DNA of 64,000 nucleotides from Drosophila pseudoobscura (lineage: Eukaryota; Arthropoda; Insecta; Diptera; Drosophilidae), in assembly GCF_009870125.1 (NCBI RefSeq), contig NC_046683.1:49677869-49741868 (forward strand), given 5' to 3'. Each line of letters starts with the position of its first letter. The first letter of the stretch is position 1. The position numbers and the translations under genes are program-made. The notes under the pieces were generated by a model. That model saw nothing but the letters and a program-made list of their open reading frames with translations. It was not told the DNA's origin and did no database searches. Positions 22,556-34,400 of this stretch are shown here, one piece after another.

Positions 22556-23284
22556 TTCGACAGGCTGGATCCCCACGGTCCTGCGAATGTAGGTCCTTCG
22601 CTGATCTGGCCCTATTTGTCTGAGATATAGCCTTCCGAAGATTTGGATTGGCGTATCATTTCAAAAATAATGGTTTCTTCTGCACGCTGTATCTCTGCTA
22701 TAACGCAGCCGATCGGGGTGCGGCATGTCTTTTCGTGATCGGGAGAATCCTGCCAACCGATTGTCATCAGAATCAAGGACATCGAGCTTGTCACGATTTT
22801 CGCAAAAAATCATGATGTAACCATCATTGAATTTGTCAAAAATCGGCCTCATTTTCGTGGTTGAGATTTTGATGCCGTTCGACAGGCTGGATCCCCACGG
22901 TCCTGCGAATGTAGGTCCTTCGCTGATCTGGCCCTATTTGTCTGAGATATAGCCTTCCGAAGATTTGGATTGGCGTATCATTTCAAAAATAATGGTTTCT
23001 TCTGCACGCTGTATCTCTGCTATAACGCAGCCGATCGGGGTGCGGCATGTCTTTTCGTGATGGGAAGAATCCTGCCAACCGATTGTGATCAGGATCAAGG
23101 ACATCGAGCTTGTCACGATTTTCGCAAAAAATCATGATGTAACCATCATTGAATTTGTCAAAAATCGGCCTCATTTTCGTGGTCGAGATTTTGATGCCGT
23201 TCGACAGGCTGGATCCCCACGGTCCTGCGAATGTAGGTCCTTCGCCGATCTGGCCCTTTTTTTCTGAGATATAGCCTTCCGAAG
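22556..23284. repeat. 322-bp satellite, block 3 (about 2.2 copies)
   Basis: Shortest satellite block, with the same left junction (GAGCTTG|TTCGACAGG). The right junction is CTTCCGAAG followed by AATAATAATGG, differing from blocks 1 and 2 (TTAATAATGG) and matching blocks 4 and 5. Confidence 0.95.
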
Positions 23285-23522
23285 AATAATAATGGTTTAA
23301 TGGTTTAATGGCTATAATAATATAGCCTTCCGAATAATGGTTTCTTCTGTACGCCATATCTCTGCTATAAGGCAGCCGATCGGGGCGCGGCGTGTCTTTT
23401 CGTGATCGGAAGAGTCCTGCCAATCAGCTGCCATCGACAAAAAAGACATCCATTACCTGTATATTTAAATAAAAATTAATAATACACTTTCACTGACAGT
23501 ATAACTTTTCTTTATTCTTAGA

Positions 23523-23908
23523 ATGCTATTGGTCCTGCCACTAACCATACAGTATATACGCACCGAACATGTCGCAAACGAATTTTCTGGATTAGATCCT
23601 AGGATCTTCGACTCTGGCAATCTGCTAAAACCGCATCATCATGAGCCAGCCATGACGGCCAATCATACGCCGCCGAATCAAACACTGGGCTTCAGCCTCG
23701 AGACGCGTAAGTGAATCAGTATATAATTGTGGACATATTTTAAAATATATCTTCCTTCACAGAGGGCTTTGCCACAAATCGAGTCGTATCCAAGCATTAC
23801 CGAGGCGTCGTCGAGACAGACCGAGCACAATCCCAGCCAGACAGAACCGTATTCCAGCATGACAGGAGCGCACCCCTTGCAAGATCCGAACCCAACAAGC
23901 CATCGTAA
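23523..23908 (+). pseudogene. two-exon gene-like unit, copy 3 (longer frame)
   Basis: Exon A 23,523-23,706 and exon B from 23,763 with the same splice sites as copy 1. The codon that is TGA in copies 1-2 is AGA here, so the joined frame continues through DRTVFQHDRSAPLARSEPNKPS to a TAA at 23,906-23,908, giving 109 residues. The extension aligns with the antisense C-terminus (FVSQQDRSAPLGISET), and beyond the TAA the same frame goes on as SFDLAIDNKDFPYGNQG. The TAA therefore looks like a 3-base insertion into an older, longer reading frame. N-terminal hydrophobic stretch, no recognised domain. Confidence 0.5.
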
Positions 23909-24331
23909 TCATTCGACCTGGCCATCGACAACAAGGACTTTCCCTATGGCAACCAAGGGAGAGGTTGTTGCATTTATGTTAAAGATAGATCAAAATGCTT
24001 TCGACTTGTTTATTTATTTATACTAAGCTAAGTTTTGATGAATAAAGCTATTGAAAAAACATCCTTGCTCTGTTCTGTATCCGGGAGACTACCCCGATTA
24101 CAAAAAGGCGTGGCACGCCATGATGGGTTCACAAGTAGAGGAGAAAACTAAATTTTTTAATTGGGGAAAAGGTCCTTGATCCTTGGTAAGGACTCCATTA
24201 AATCAGGGACATTTTTCCGAGCACAGGGAGCCGTCGCACGCCCAGATCGGACCACAAATAACGGAGAAAACATAACTGGCTTGTAATTTGTTATTTTTGA
24301 AAATTTAGTTAAAGAAATCAACGATAGGTGA

Positions 24332-24466
24332 CTGAGATACCAGGCGAACAGAAATCAGCAGAAGGTCGCTGATTTTTTTAATTTTGTAGCCCCCAAAAGT
24401 ATGCACCACGTTTTTTTAATATCCTAAAGTTGCTTGCTGCTGATTTCTGTTCGCCTGGTATCCCAG
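24332..24466. mobile_element. 135-bp TIR element, copy 3
   Basis: As copy 1 but the left terminus reads CTGAGATACC, one mismatch to the right terminus. Confidence 0.7.
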
Positions 24467-25476
24467 CCATTTGTCGCGAGTTCTTTTCTTGTACGGTGGC
24501 GACCCTATCGGGGATTTCTTGAACTACATTTTTAAAAATAACACAAGCCTGTTTTGTTTTTTCCGTTATTTATGGGCCAATCTGGGCGTGCAATGGCTTC
24601 CTGTGCTCGGAAAAATGTCCCTGATTTATGAAGTCCTTTTCAAGGACCAAGGATATCCAGGATCAAAAATACTAATTTTCTCCATTATTTATGCCCGATC
24701 TGGGCGTGCGACGGCTTCCTGTATTTAGAAAAATGTCCCTGATTTTATGAAGTCCTTATCAAGCACCAAGGATCAAGGATATTTTCTCCAGACATATATA
24801 TATTGTTTTCTGCCTTATTTATGGCCCGATCGGGTCGATTCATGGCCCCACGTGATACGAAAAGTGTCGTTGATCCTTCGGTAAGGACTCCAACAACCCC
24901 AACCATACATCTTTACTTTTCTCTGCTTATTGTTTCCCGATCGGGACGTGCGATTGCTTCTTGTGTTCTTAAGATCATCCTTGATGTAATGCAGTCCTTA
25001 TCAATTACCAAGGATCAAGGATACTTTCTCCAGACATATATATCTTGTTTTCTCCCATATTTGTGGCCTGAGCGGAAGGTGCCATGGCCCGTCGAGACCT
25101 AAAAAATTTCCTTGATCCTTCGGAAAGGACTCCAACAACTCTTACCATACATATCTAATTTTTTCGCAATTTGTGGGCCGATCTGGTCGTGCGATGGCTT
25201 CTTGTGATCGACAAAATATCCCTGATTTAATGGAGTCCTTACCAAGGATCAAGGACCTTTTCCCCAATTAAAAATATTTAGTTTTCTCCTCTATTTGTGA
25301 ACCCATCATGGCGTGCCACGCCTTTTTGTAATCGGGGTAGTCTCCCGGATACAGAACAGAGAAAGAATGATTTTTTAAAAGTTTTATTCATCAAAACTTA
25401 GCTTAGTATATATAAATAAACAAACAAGTCGAAAACATTTTGATCTATCTTTAACCTAACCTGCAACAATATCTCT

Positions 25477-25690
25477 CTAGAGTCTAGTAGAACGCGTAGC
25501 TCCTCCCTTGCGATAGTCAAATTCCTTGTTGTCGATTTCCAGGTCGAAGGATGACTTGTAAGTTTCGGATATTCCAAGGGGTGCGCTTCTGTCCTGCTGG
25601 GATACAAAGCTGCCGATCGTGGCGCGGAATGTCTTTTCGAGATCGGGAGAGTCCTGCCAACCGATTGTTATCAGAATCAAGGACATCGAG
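25477..25690 (-). pseudogene. antisense gene C-terminus, copy 3 (frameshifted)
   Basis: Same C-terminal reading as at 18,681 as far as FDLEIDNKEFDYR; then a 4-base deletion (CCCTTGCGATAG against CCCTTGGTTGCGATAG) shifts the frame and replaces the RSYAFY ending. Clearly decayed. Confidence 0.6.
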
Positions 25691-25694
25691 CTTG

Positions 25695-28600
25695 TTCGAC
25701 AGGCTGGATCCCCACGGTCCTGCGAATGTAGGTCCTTCGCTGACCTGGCCCTATTTGTCTGAGATATAGCCTTCCGAAGATTTGGATTGGCGTATCCTTC
25801 CAAAAATAATGGTTTCTTCTGCACGCTGTATCTCTGCTATAGCGCAGCCGATCGGGGTGCGGCATGTCTTTTCGTGATCGGGAGAATCCTGCCAACCGAT
25901 TGTCATCAGAATCAAGGACATCGAGCTTGTCACGATTTTCGCAAAAAATCATGATGTAACCATCATTGAATTTGTCAAAAATCGGCCTCATTTTCGTGGT
26001 TGAGATTTTGATGCCGTTCGACAGGCTGGATCTCCACGGTCCTGCGAATGTAGGTCCTTCGCTGATCTGGCCCTATTTGTCTGAGATATAGCCTTCCGAA
26101 GATTTGGATTGGCGTATCCTTCCAAAAATAATGGTTTCTTCTGCACGCTGTATCTCTGCTATAGCGCAGCCGATCGGGGTGCGGCATGTCTTTTCGTGAT
26201 CGGGAGAATCCTGCCAACCGATTGTCATCAGAATCAAGGACATCGAGCTTGTCACGATTTTCGCAAAAAATCATGATGTAACCATCATTGAATTTGTCAA
26301 AAATCGGCCTCATTTTCGTGGTCGAGATTTTGATGCCGTTCGACAGGCTGGATCCCCACGGTCCTGCGAATGTAGGTCCTTCGCTGATCTGGCCCTATTT
26401 GTCTGAGATATAGCCTTCCGAAGATTTGGATTGGCGTATCCTTCCAAAAATAATGGTTTCTTCTGCACGCTGTATCTCGACTATTTATGGGCCTATCGGG
26501 GTGCGGAATGTCTTTTCGTGATCGGAAGAATCCTGCCACCCGATTGTGATCAGGATCAAGGACATCGAGCTTGTCACGATTTTCGCAAAAAATCATGATG
26601 TAACCATCATTGAATTTGTCAAAAATCGGCCTCATTTTCGTGGTCGAGATTTTGATGCCGTTCGACAGGCTGGATCCCCACGGTCCTGCGAATGTAGGTC
26701 CTTCGCTGATCTGGCCCTATTTGTCTGAGATATAGCCTTCCGAAGATTTGGATTGGCGTATCCTTCCAAAAATAATGGTTTCTTCTGTACGCCATATCTC
26801 TGCTATAAGGCAGCCGATCGGGGCGCGGCTTGTCTTTTCGTGATCGGGAGAATCCTGCCAACCGATTGTCATCAGAATCAAGGACATCGAGCTTGTCACG
26901 ATTTTCGCAAAAAATCATGATGTAACCATCATTGAATTTGTCAAAAATCGGCCTCATTTTCGTGGTCGAGATTTTGATGCCGTTCGACAGGCTGGATCCC
27001 CACGGTCCTGCGAATGTAGGTCCTTCGCTGATCTGGCCCTATTTGTCTGAGATATAGCCTTCCGAAGATTTGGATTGGCGTATCCTTCCAAAAATAATGG
27101 TTTCTTCTGTACGCCATATCTCTGCTATAAGGCAGCCGATCGGGGCGCGGCTTGTCTTTTCGTGATCGGGAGAATCCTGCCAACCGATTGTCATCAGAAT
27201 CAAGAACATCGAGCTTGTCACGATTTTCGCAAAAAATCATGATGTAACCATCATTGAATTTGTAAAAAATCGGCCTCATTTTCGTGGTCGAGATTTTGAT
27301 GCCGTTCGACAGGCTGGATCCCCACGGTCCTGCGAATGTAGGTCCTTCGCTGATCTGGCCCTATTTGTCTGAGATATAGCCTTCCGAAGATTTGGATTGG
27401 CGTATCCTTCCAAAAATAATGGTTTCTTCTGTACGCCATATCTCTGCTATAAGGCAGCCGATCGGGGCGCGGCTTGTCTTTTCGTGATCGGGAGAATCCT
27501 GCCAACCGATTGTCATCAGAATCAAGGACATCGAGCTTTTCCCGATTTTCGCAAAATATCATGACGTAACCATCATTGAATTTGTCAAAAATCGGCCTCA
27601 TTTTCGTGGCCGAGATTTTGATGCCGTTCGACAGGCTGGATCCCCACGGTCCTGCGAATGTAGGTCCTTCGCCGATCTGGCCCTATTTGTCTGAGATATA
27701 GCCTTCCGAAGATTTGGATTGGCGTATCCTTCCAAAAATAATGGTTTCTTCTGCACGCTGTATCTCGACTATTTATGGGCCTATCGGGGTGCGGAATGTC
27801 TTTTCGTGATCGGAAGAATCCTGCCAACCGATTGTCATCAGAATCAAGGACATCGAGCTTTTCACGATTTTCGCAAAAAATCATGATGTAACCATCATTG
27901 AATTTGTCAAAAATCGGCCTCATTTTCGTGGTCGAGATTTTGATGCCGTTCGACAGGCTGGATCCCCACGGTCCTGCGAATGTAGGTCCTTCGCTGATCT
28001 GGCCCTATTTGTCTGAGATATAGCCTTCCGAAGATTTGGATTGGCGTATCCTTCCAAAAATAATGGTTTCTTCTGCACGCTGTATCTCTGCTATAGCGCA
28101 GCCGATCGGGGTGCGGCATGTCTTTTCGTGATCGGGAGAATCCTGCCAACCGATTGTCATCAGAATCAAGGACATCGAGCTTTTCACGATTTTCGCAAAA
28201 AATCATGATGTAACCATCATTGAATTTGTCAAAAATCGGCCTCATTTTCGTGGTCGAGATTTTGATGCCGTTCGACAGGCTGGATCCCTACGGTCCTGCG
28301 AATGTAGGTCCTTCGCTGATCTGGCCCTATTTGTCTGAGATATAGCCTTCCGAAGATTTGGATTGGCGTATCCTTCCAAAAATAATGGTTTCTTCTGCAC
28401 GCTGTATCTCGACTATTTATGGGCCTATCGGGGTGCGGAATGTCTTTTCGTGATCGGAAGAATCCTGCCAACCGATTGTCATCAGAATCAAGAACATCGA
28501 GCTTGTCACGATTTTCGCAAAAAATCATGATGTAACCATCATTGAATTTGTAAAAAATCGGCCTCATTTTCGTGGTCGAGATTTTGATGCCGTTCGACAG

Positions 28601-29000
28601 GCTGGATCCCCACGGTCCTGCGAATGTAGGTCCTTCGCTGATCTGGCCCTATTTGTCTGAGATATAGCCTTCCGAAGATTTGGATTGGCGTATCCTTCCA
28701 AAAATAATGGTTTCTTCTGCACGCTGTATCTCTGCTATAACGCAGCCGATCGGGGTGCGGCATGTCTTTTCGTGATGGGAAGAATCCTGCCAACCGATTG
28801 TGATCAGGATCAAGGACATCGAGCTTGTCACGATTTTCGCAAAAAATCATGATGTAACCATCATTGAATTTGTCAAAAATCGGCCTCATTTTCGTGGTCG
28901 AGATTTTGATGCCGTTCGACAGGCTGGATCCCCACGGTCCTGCGAATGTAGGTCCTTCGCCGATCTGGCCCTTTTTTTCTGAGATATAGCCTTCCGAAGA
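25695..29000. repeat. 322-bp satellite, block 4 (about 10 copies)
   Basis: Ten monomers in exact 322-bp register. Type-A (GCTATAGCGCAGCCG centre), type-B (CTATTTATGGGCCTATCGGGG centre) and type-C (TACGCCATATCTCTGC centre) monomers alternate. The segment 26,619-28,545 recurs at 33,622-35,548 with the same order of types and private substitutions. Confidence 0.97.
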
Positions 29001-29237
29001 ATAATAATGGTTTAATGGTTTAATGGCTATAATAATATAGCCTTCCGAATAATGGTTTCTTCTGTACGCCATATCTCTGCTATAAGGCAGCCGATCGGGG
29101 CGCGGCGTGTCTTTTCGTGATCGGAAGAGTCCTGCCAATCAGCTGCCATCGACAAAAAAGACATCCATTACCTGTATATTTAAATAAAAATTAATAATAC
29201 ACTTTCACTGACAGTATAACTTTTCTTTATTCTTAGA

Positions 29238-29623
29238 ATGCTATTGGTCCTGCCACTAACCATACAGTATATACGCACCGAACATGTCGCAAACGAATTT
29301 TCTGGATTAGATCCTAGGATCTTCGACTCTGGCAATCTGCTAAAACCGCATCATCATGAGCCAGCCATGACGGCCAATCATACGCCGCCGAATCAAACAC
29401 TGGGCTTCAGCCTCGAGACGCGTAAGTGAATCAGTATATAATTGTGGACATATTTTAAAATATATCTTCCTTCACAGAGGGCTTTGCCACAAATCGAGTC
29501 GTATCCAAGCATTACCGAGGCGTCGTCGAGACAGACCGAGCACAATCCCAGCCAGACAGAACCGTATTCCAGCATGACAGGAGCGCACCCCTTGCAAGAT
29601 CCGAACCCAACAAGCCATCGTAA
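29238..29623 (+). pseudogene. two-exon gene-like unit, copy 4 (longer frame)
   Basis: Exon A 29,238-29,421, donor GTAAGTG, exon B from 29,478, TAA at 29,621-29,623. It has AGA, not TGA, at the variable codon, so it encodes the 109-residue version as in copy 3. Confidence 0.5.
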
Positions 29624-30046
29624 TCATTCGACCTGGCCATCGACAACAAGGACTTTCCCTATGGCAACCAAGGGAGAGGTTGTTGCATTTATGTTAAAGA
29701 TAGATCAAAATGCTTTCGACTTGTTTATTTATTTATACTAAGCTAAGTTTTGATGAATAAAGCTATTGAAAAAACATCCTTGCTCTGTTCTGTATCCGGG
29801 AGACTACCCCGATTACAAAAAGGCGTGGCACGCCATGATGGGTTCACAAGTAGAGGAGAAAACTAAATTTTTTAATTGGGGAAAAGGTCCTTGATCCTTG
29901 GTAAGGACTCCATTAAATCAGGGACATTTTTCCGAGCACAGGGAGCCGTCGCACGCCCAGATCGGACCACAAATAACGGAGAAAACATAACTGGCTTGTA
30001 ATTTGTTATTTTTGAAAATTTAGTTAAAGAAATCAACGATAGGTGA

Positions 30047-30181
30047 CTGGGATACCAGGCGAACAGAAATCAGCAGAAGGTCGCTGATTTTTTTAATTTT
30101 GTAGCCCCCAAAAGTATGCACCACGTTTTTTTAATATCCTAAAGTTGCTTGCTGCTGATTTCTGTTCGCCTGGTATCCCAG
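30047..30181. mobile_element. 135-bp TIR element, copy 4
   Basis: Termini as in copy 1 (CTGGGATACC), so the mismatch of copy 3 is private to copy 3. Confidence 0.7.
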
Positions 30182-31191
30182 CCATTTGTCGCGAGTTCTT
30201 TTCTTGTACGGTGGCGACCCTATCGGGGATTTCTTGAACTACATTTTTAAAAATAACACAAGCCTGTTTTGTTTTTTCCGTTATTTATGGGCCAATCTGG
30301 GCGTGCAATGGCTTCCTGTGCTCGGAAAAATGTCCCTGATTTATGAAGTCCTTTTCAAGGACCAAGGATATCCAGGATCAAAAATACTAATTTTCTCCAT
30401 TATTTATGCCCGATCTGGGCGTGCGACGGCTTCCTGTATTTAGAAAAATGTCCCTGATTTTATGAAGTCCTTATCAAGCACCAAGGATCAAGGATATTTT
30501 CTCCAGACATATATATATTGTTTTCTGCCTTATTTATGGCCCGATCGGGTCGATTCATGGCCCCACGTGATACGAAAAGTGTCGTTGATCCTTCGGTAAG
30601 GACTCCAACAACCCCAACCATACATCTTTACTTTTCTCTGCTTATTGTTTCCCGATCGGGACGTGCGATTGCTTCTTGTGTTCTTAAGATCATCCTTGAT
30701 GTAATGCAGTCCTTATCAATTACCAAGGATCAAGGATACTTTCTCCAGACATATATATCTTGTTTTCTCCCATATTTGTGGCCTGAGCGGAAGGTGCCAT
30801 GGCCCGTCGAGACCTAAAAAATTTCCTTGATCCTTCGGAAAGGACTCCAACAACTCTTACCATACATATCTAATTTTTTCGCAATTTGTGGGCCGATCTG
30901 GTCGTGCGATGGCTTCTTGTGATCGACAAAATATCCCTGATTTAATGGAGTCCTTACCAAGGATCAAGGACCTTTTCCCCAATTAAAAATATTTAGTTTT
31001 CTCCTCTATTTGTGAACCCATCATGGCGTGCCACGCCTTTTTGTAATCGGGGTAGTCTCCCGGATACAGAACAGAGAAAGAATGATTTTTTAAAAGTTTT
31101 ATTCATCAAAACTTAGCTTAGTATATATAAATAAACAAACAAGTCGAAAACATTTTGATCTATCTTTAACCTAACCTGCAACAATATCTCT

Positions 31192-31405
31192 CTAGAGTCT
31201 AGTAGAACGCGTAGCTCCTCCCTTGCGATAGTCAAATTCCTTGTTGTCGATTTCCAGGTCGAAGGATGACTTGTAAGTTTCGGATATTCCAAGGGGTGCG
31301 CTTCTGTCCTGCTGGGATACAAAGCTGCCGATCGTGGCGCGGAATGTCTTTTCGAGATCGGGAGAGTCCTGCCAACCGATTGTTATCAGAATCAAGGACA
31401 TCGAG
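31192..31405 (-). pseudogene. antisense gene C-terminus, copy 4 (frameshifted)
   Basis: Carries the same 4-base deletion as copy 3, confirming that spacers 3 and 4 derive from one another. Confidence 0.6.
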
Positions 31406-31409
31406 CTTG

Positions 31410-34400
31410 TTCGACAGGCTGGATCCCCACGGTCCTGCGAATGTAGGTCCTTCGCTGACCTGGCCCTATTTGTCTGAGATATAGCCTTCCGAAGATTTGG
31501 ATTGGCGTATCCTTCCAAAAATAATGGTTTCTTCTGCACGCTGTATCTCTGCTATAGCGCAGCCGATCGGGGTGCGGCATGTCTTTTCGTGATCGGGAGA
31601 ATCCTGCCAACCGATTGTCATCAGAATCAAGGACATCGAGCTTGTCACGATTTTCGCAAAAAATCATGATGTAACCATCATTGAATTTGTCAAAAATCGG
31701 CCTCATTTTCGTGGTCGAGATTTTGATGCCGTTCGACAGGCTGGATCCCCACGGTCCTGCGAATGTAGGTCCTTCGCCGATCTGGCCCTATTTGTCTGAG
31801 ATATAGCCTTCCGAAGATTTGGATTGGCGTATCCTTCCAAAAATAATGGTTTCTTCTGCACGCTGTATCTCGACTATTTATGGGCCTATCGGGGTGCGGA
31901 ATGTCTTTTCGTGATCGGAAGAATCCTGCCAACCGATTGTGATCAGGATCAAGGACATCGAGCTTGTCACGATTTTCGCAAAAAATCATGATGTAACCAT
32001 CATTGAATTTGTCAAAAATCGGCCTCATTTTCGTGGTCGAGATTTTGATGCCGTTCGACAGGCTGGATCCCCACGGTCCTGCGAATGTAGGTCCTTCGCT
32101 GATCTGGCCCTATTTGTCTGAGATATAGCCTTCCGAAGATTTGGATTGGCGTATCCTTCCAAAAATAATGGTTTCTTCTGCACGCTGTATCTCTGCTATA
32201 GCGCAGCCGATCGGGGTGCGGCATGTCTTTTCGTGATCGGGAGAATCCTGCCAACCGATTGTCATCAGAATCAAGGACATCGAGCTTGTCACGATTTTCG
32301 CAAAAAATCATGATGTAACCATCATTGAATTTGTCAAAAATCGGCCTCATTTTCGTGGTTGAGATTTTGATGCCGTTCGACAGGCTGGATCTCCACGGTC
32401 CTGCGAATGTAGGTCCTTCGCTGATCTGGCCCTATTTGTCTGAGATATAGCCTTCCGAAGATTTGGATTGGCGTATCCTTCCAAAAATAATGGTTTCTTC
32501 TGCACGCTGTATCTCTGCTATAGCGCAGCCGATCGGGGTGCGGCATGTCTTTTCGTGATCGGGAGAATCCTGCCAACCGATTGTCATCAGAATCAAGGAC
32601 ATCGAGCTTGTCACGATTTTCGCAAAAAATCATGATGTAACCATCATTGAATTTGTCAAAAATCGGCCTCATTTTCGTGGTCGAGATTTTGATGCCGTTC
32701 GACAGGCTGGATCCCCACGGTCCTGCGAATGTAGGTCCTTCGCCGATCTGGCCCTATTTGTCTGAGATATAGCCTTCCGAAGATTTGGATTGGCGTATCC
32801 TTCCAAAAATAATGGTTTCTTCTGCACGCTGTATCTCGACTATTTATGGGCCTATCGGGGTGCGGAATGTCTTTTCGTGATCGGAAGAATCCTGCCAACC
32901 GATTGTGATCAGGATCAAGGACATCGAGCTTGTCACGATTTTCGCAAAAAATCATGATGTAACCATCATTGAATTTGTCAAAAATCGGCCTCATTTTCGT
33001 GGTCGAGATTTTGATGCCGTTCGACAGGCTGGATCCCCACGGTCCTGCGAATGTAGGTCCTTCGCTGATCTGGCCCTATTTGTCTGAGATATAGCCTTCC
33101 GAAGATTTGGATTGGCGTATCCTTCCAAAAATAATGGTTTCTTCTGCACGCTGTATCTCTGCTATAGCGCAGCCGATCGGGGTGCGGCATGTCTTTTCGT
33201 GATCGGGAGAATCCTGCCAACCGATTGTCATCAGAATCAAGGACATCGAGCTTGTCACGATTTTCGCAAAAAATCATGATGTAACCATCATTGAATTTGT
33301 CAAAAATCGGCCTCATTTTCGTGGTTGAGATTTTGATGCCGTTCGACAGGCTGGATCTCCACGGTCCTGCGAATGTAGGTCCTTCGCTGATCTGGCCCTA
33401 TTTGTCTGAGATATAGCCTTCCGAAGATTTGGATTGGCGTATCCTTCCAAAAATAATGGTTTCTTCTGCACGCTGTATCTCTGCTATAGCGCAGCCGATC
33501 GGGGTGCGGCATGTCTTTTCGTGATCGGGAGAATCCTGCCAACCGATTGTCATCAGAATCAAGGACATCGAGCTTGTCACGATTTTCGCAAAAAATCATG
33601 ATGTAACCATCATTGAATTTGTCAAAAATCGGCCTCATTTTCGTGGTCGAGATTTTGATGCCGTTCGACAGGCTGGATCCCCACGGTCCTGCGAATGTAG
33701 GTCCTTCGCTGATCTGGCCCTATTTGTCTGAGATATAGCCTTCCGAAGATTTGGATTGGCGTATCCTTCCAAAAATAATGGTTTCTTCTGTACGCCATAT
33801 CTCTGCTATAAGGCAGCCGATCGGGGCGCGGCTTGTCTTTTCGTGATCGGGAGAATCCTGCCAACCGATTGTCATCAGAATCAAGGACATCGAGCTTGTC
33901 ACGATTTTCGCAAAAAATCATGATGTAACCATCATTGAATTTGTCAAAAATCGGCCTCATTTTCGTGGTCGAGATTTTGATGCCGTTCGACAGGCTGGAT
34001 CCCCACGGTCCTGCGAATGTAGGTCCTTCGCTGATCTGGCGCTATTTGTCTGAGATATAGCCTTCCGAAGATTTGGATTGGCGTATCCTTCCAAAAATAA
34101 TGGTTTCTTCTGTACGCCATATCTCTGCTATAAGGCAGCCGATCGGGGCGCGGCTTGTCTTTTCGTGATCGGGAGAATCCTGCCAACCGATTGTCATCAG
34201 AATCAAGAACATCGAGCTTGTCACGATTTTCGCAAAAAATCATGATGTAACCATCATTGAATTTGTAAAAAATCGGCCTCATTTTCGTGGTCGAGATTTT
34301 GATGCCGTTCGACAGGCTGGATCCCCACGGTCCTGCGAATGTAGGTCCTTCGCTGATCTGGCCCTATTTGTCTGAGATATAGCCTTCCGAAGATTTGGAT

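Larger units (their letters stand above)
18901..22560. repeat. macro-unit 2 (3,660 bp)
   Basis: Direct tandem copy of 15,241-18,900 with matching base offsets throughout (16,441 to 20,101, 16,717 to 20,377, 17,526 to 21,186). The spacer portions appear identical where I compared them, implying a very recent duplication or an assembly artefact. Confidence 0.9.
23836..25690. repeat. large inverted repeat, spacer 3
   Basis: Same architecture as spacer 1 with arms near 23,836-24,290 and 25,170-25,600. Small differences define a second spacer class shared with spacer 4: GTACGGTGGCGACC, CCCCACGTGATACG and TTGTTTCCCGATCG variants. Confidence 0.85.
29551..31405. repeat. large inverted repeat, spacer 4
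   Basis: Copy of spacer 3 shifted by 5,715 bp (23,523 to 29,238, 25,677 to 31,392), with the same class-2 variants. The arms flank the TIR element at 30,047 and the module array. Confidence 0.85.
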
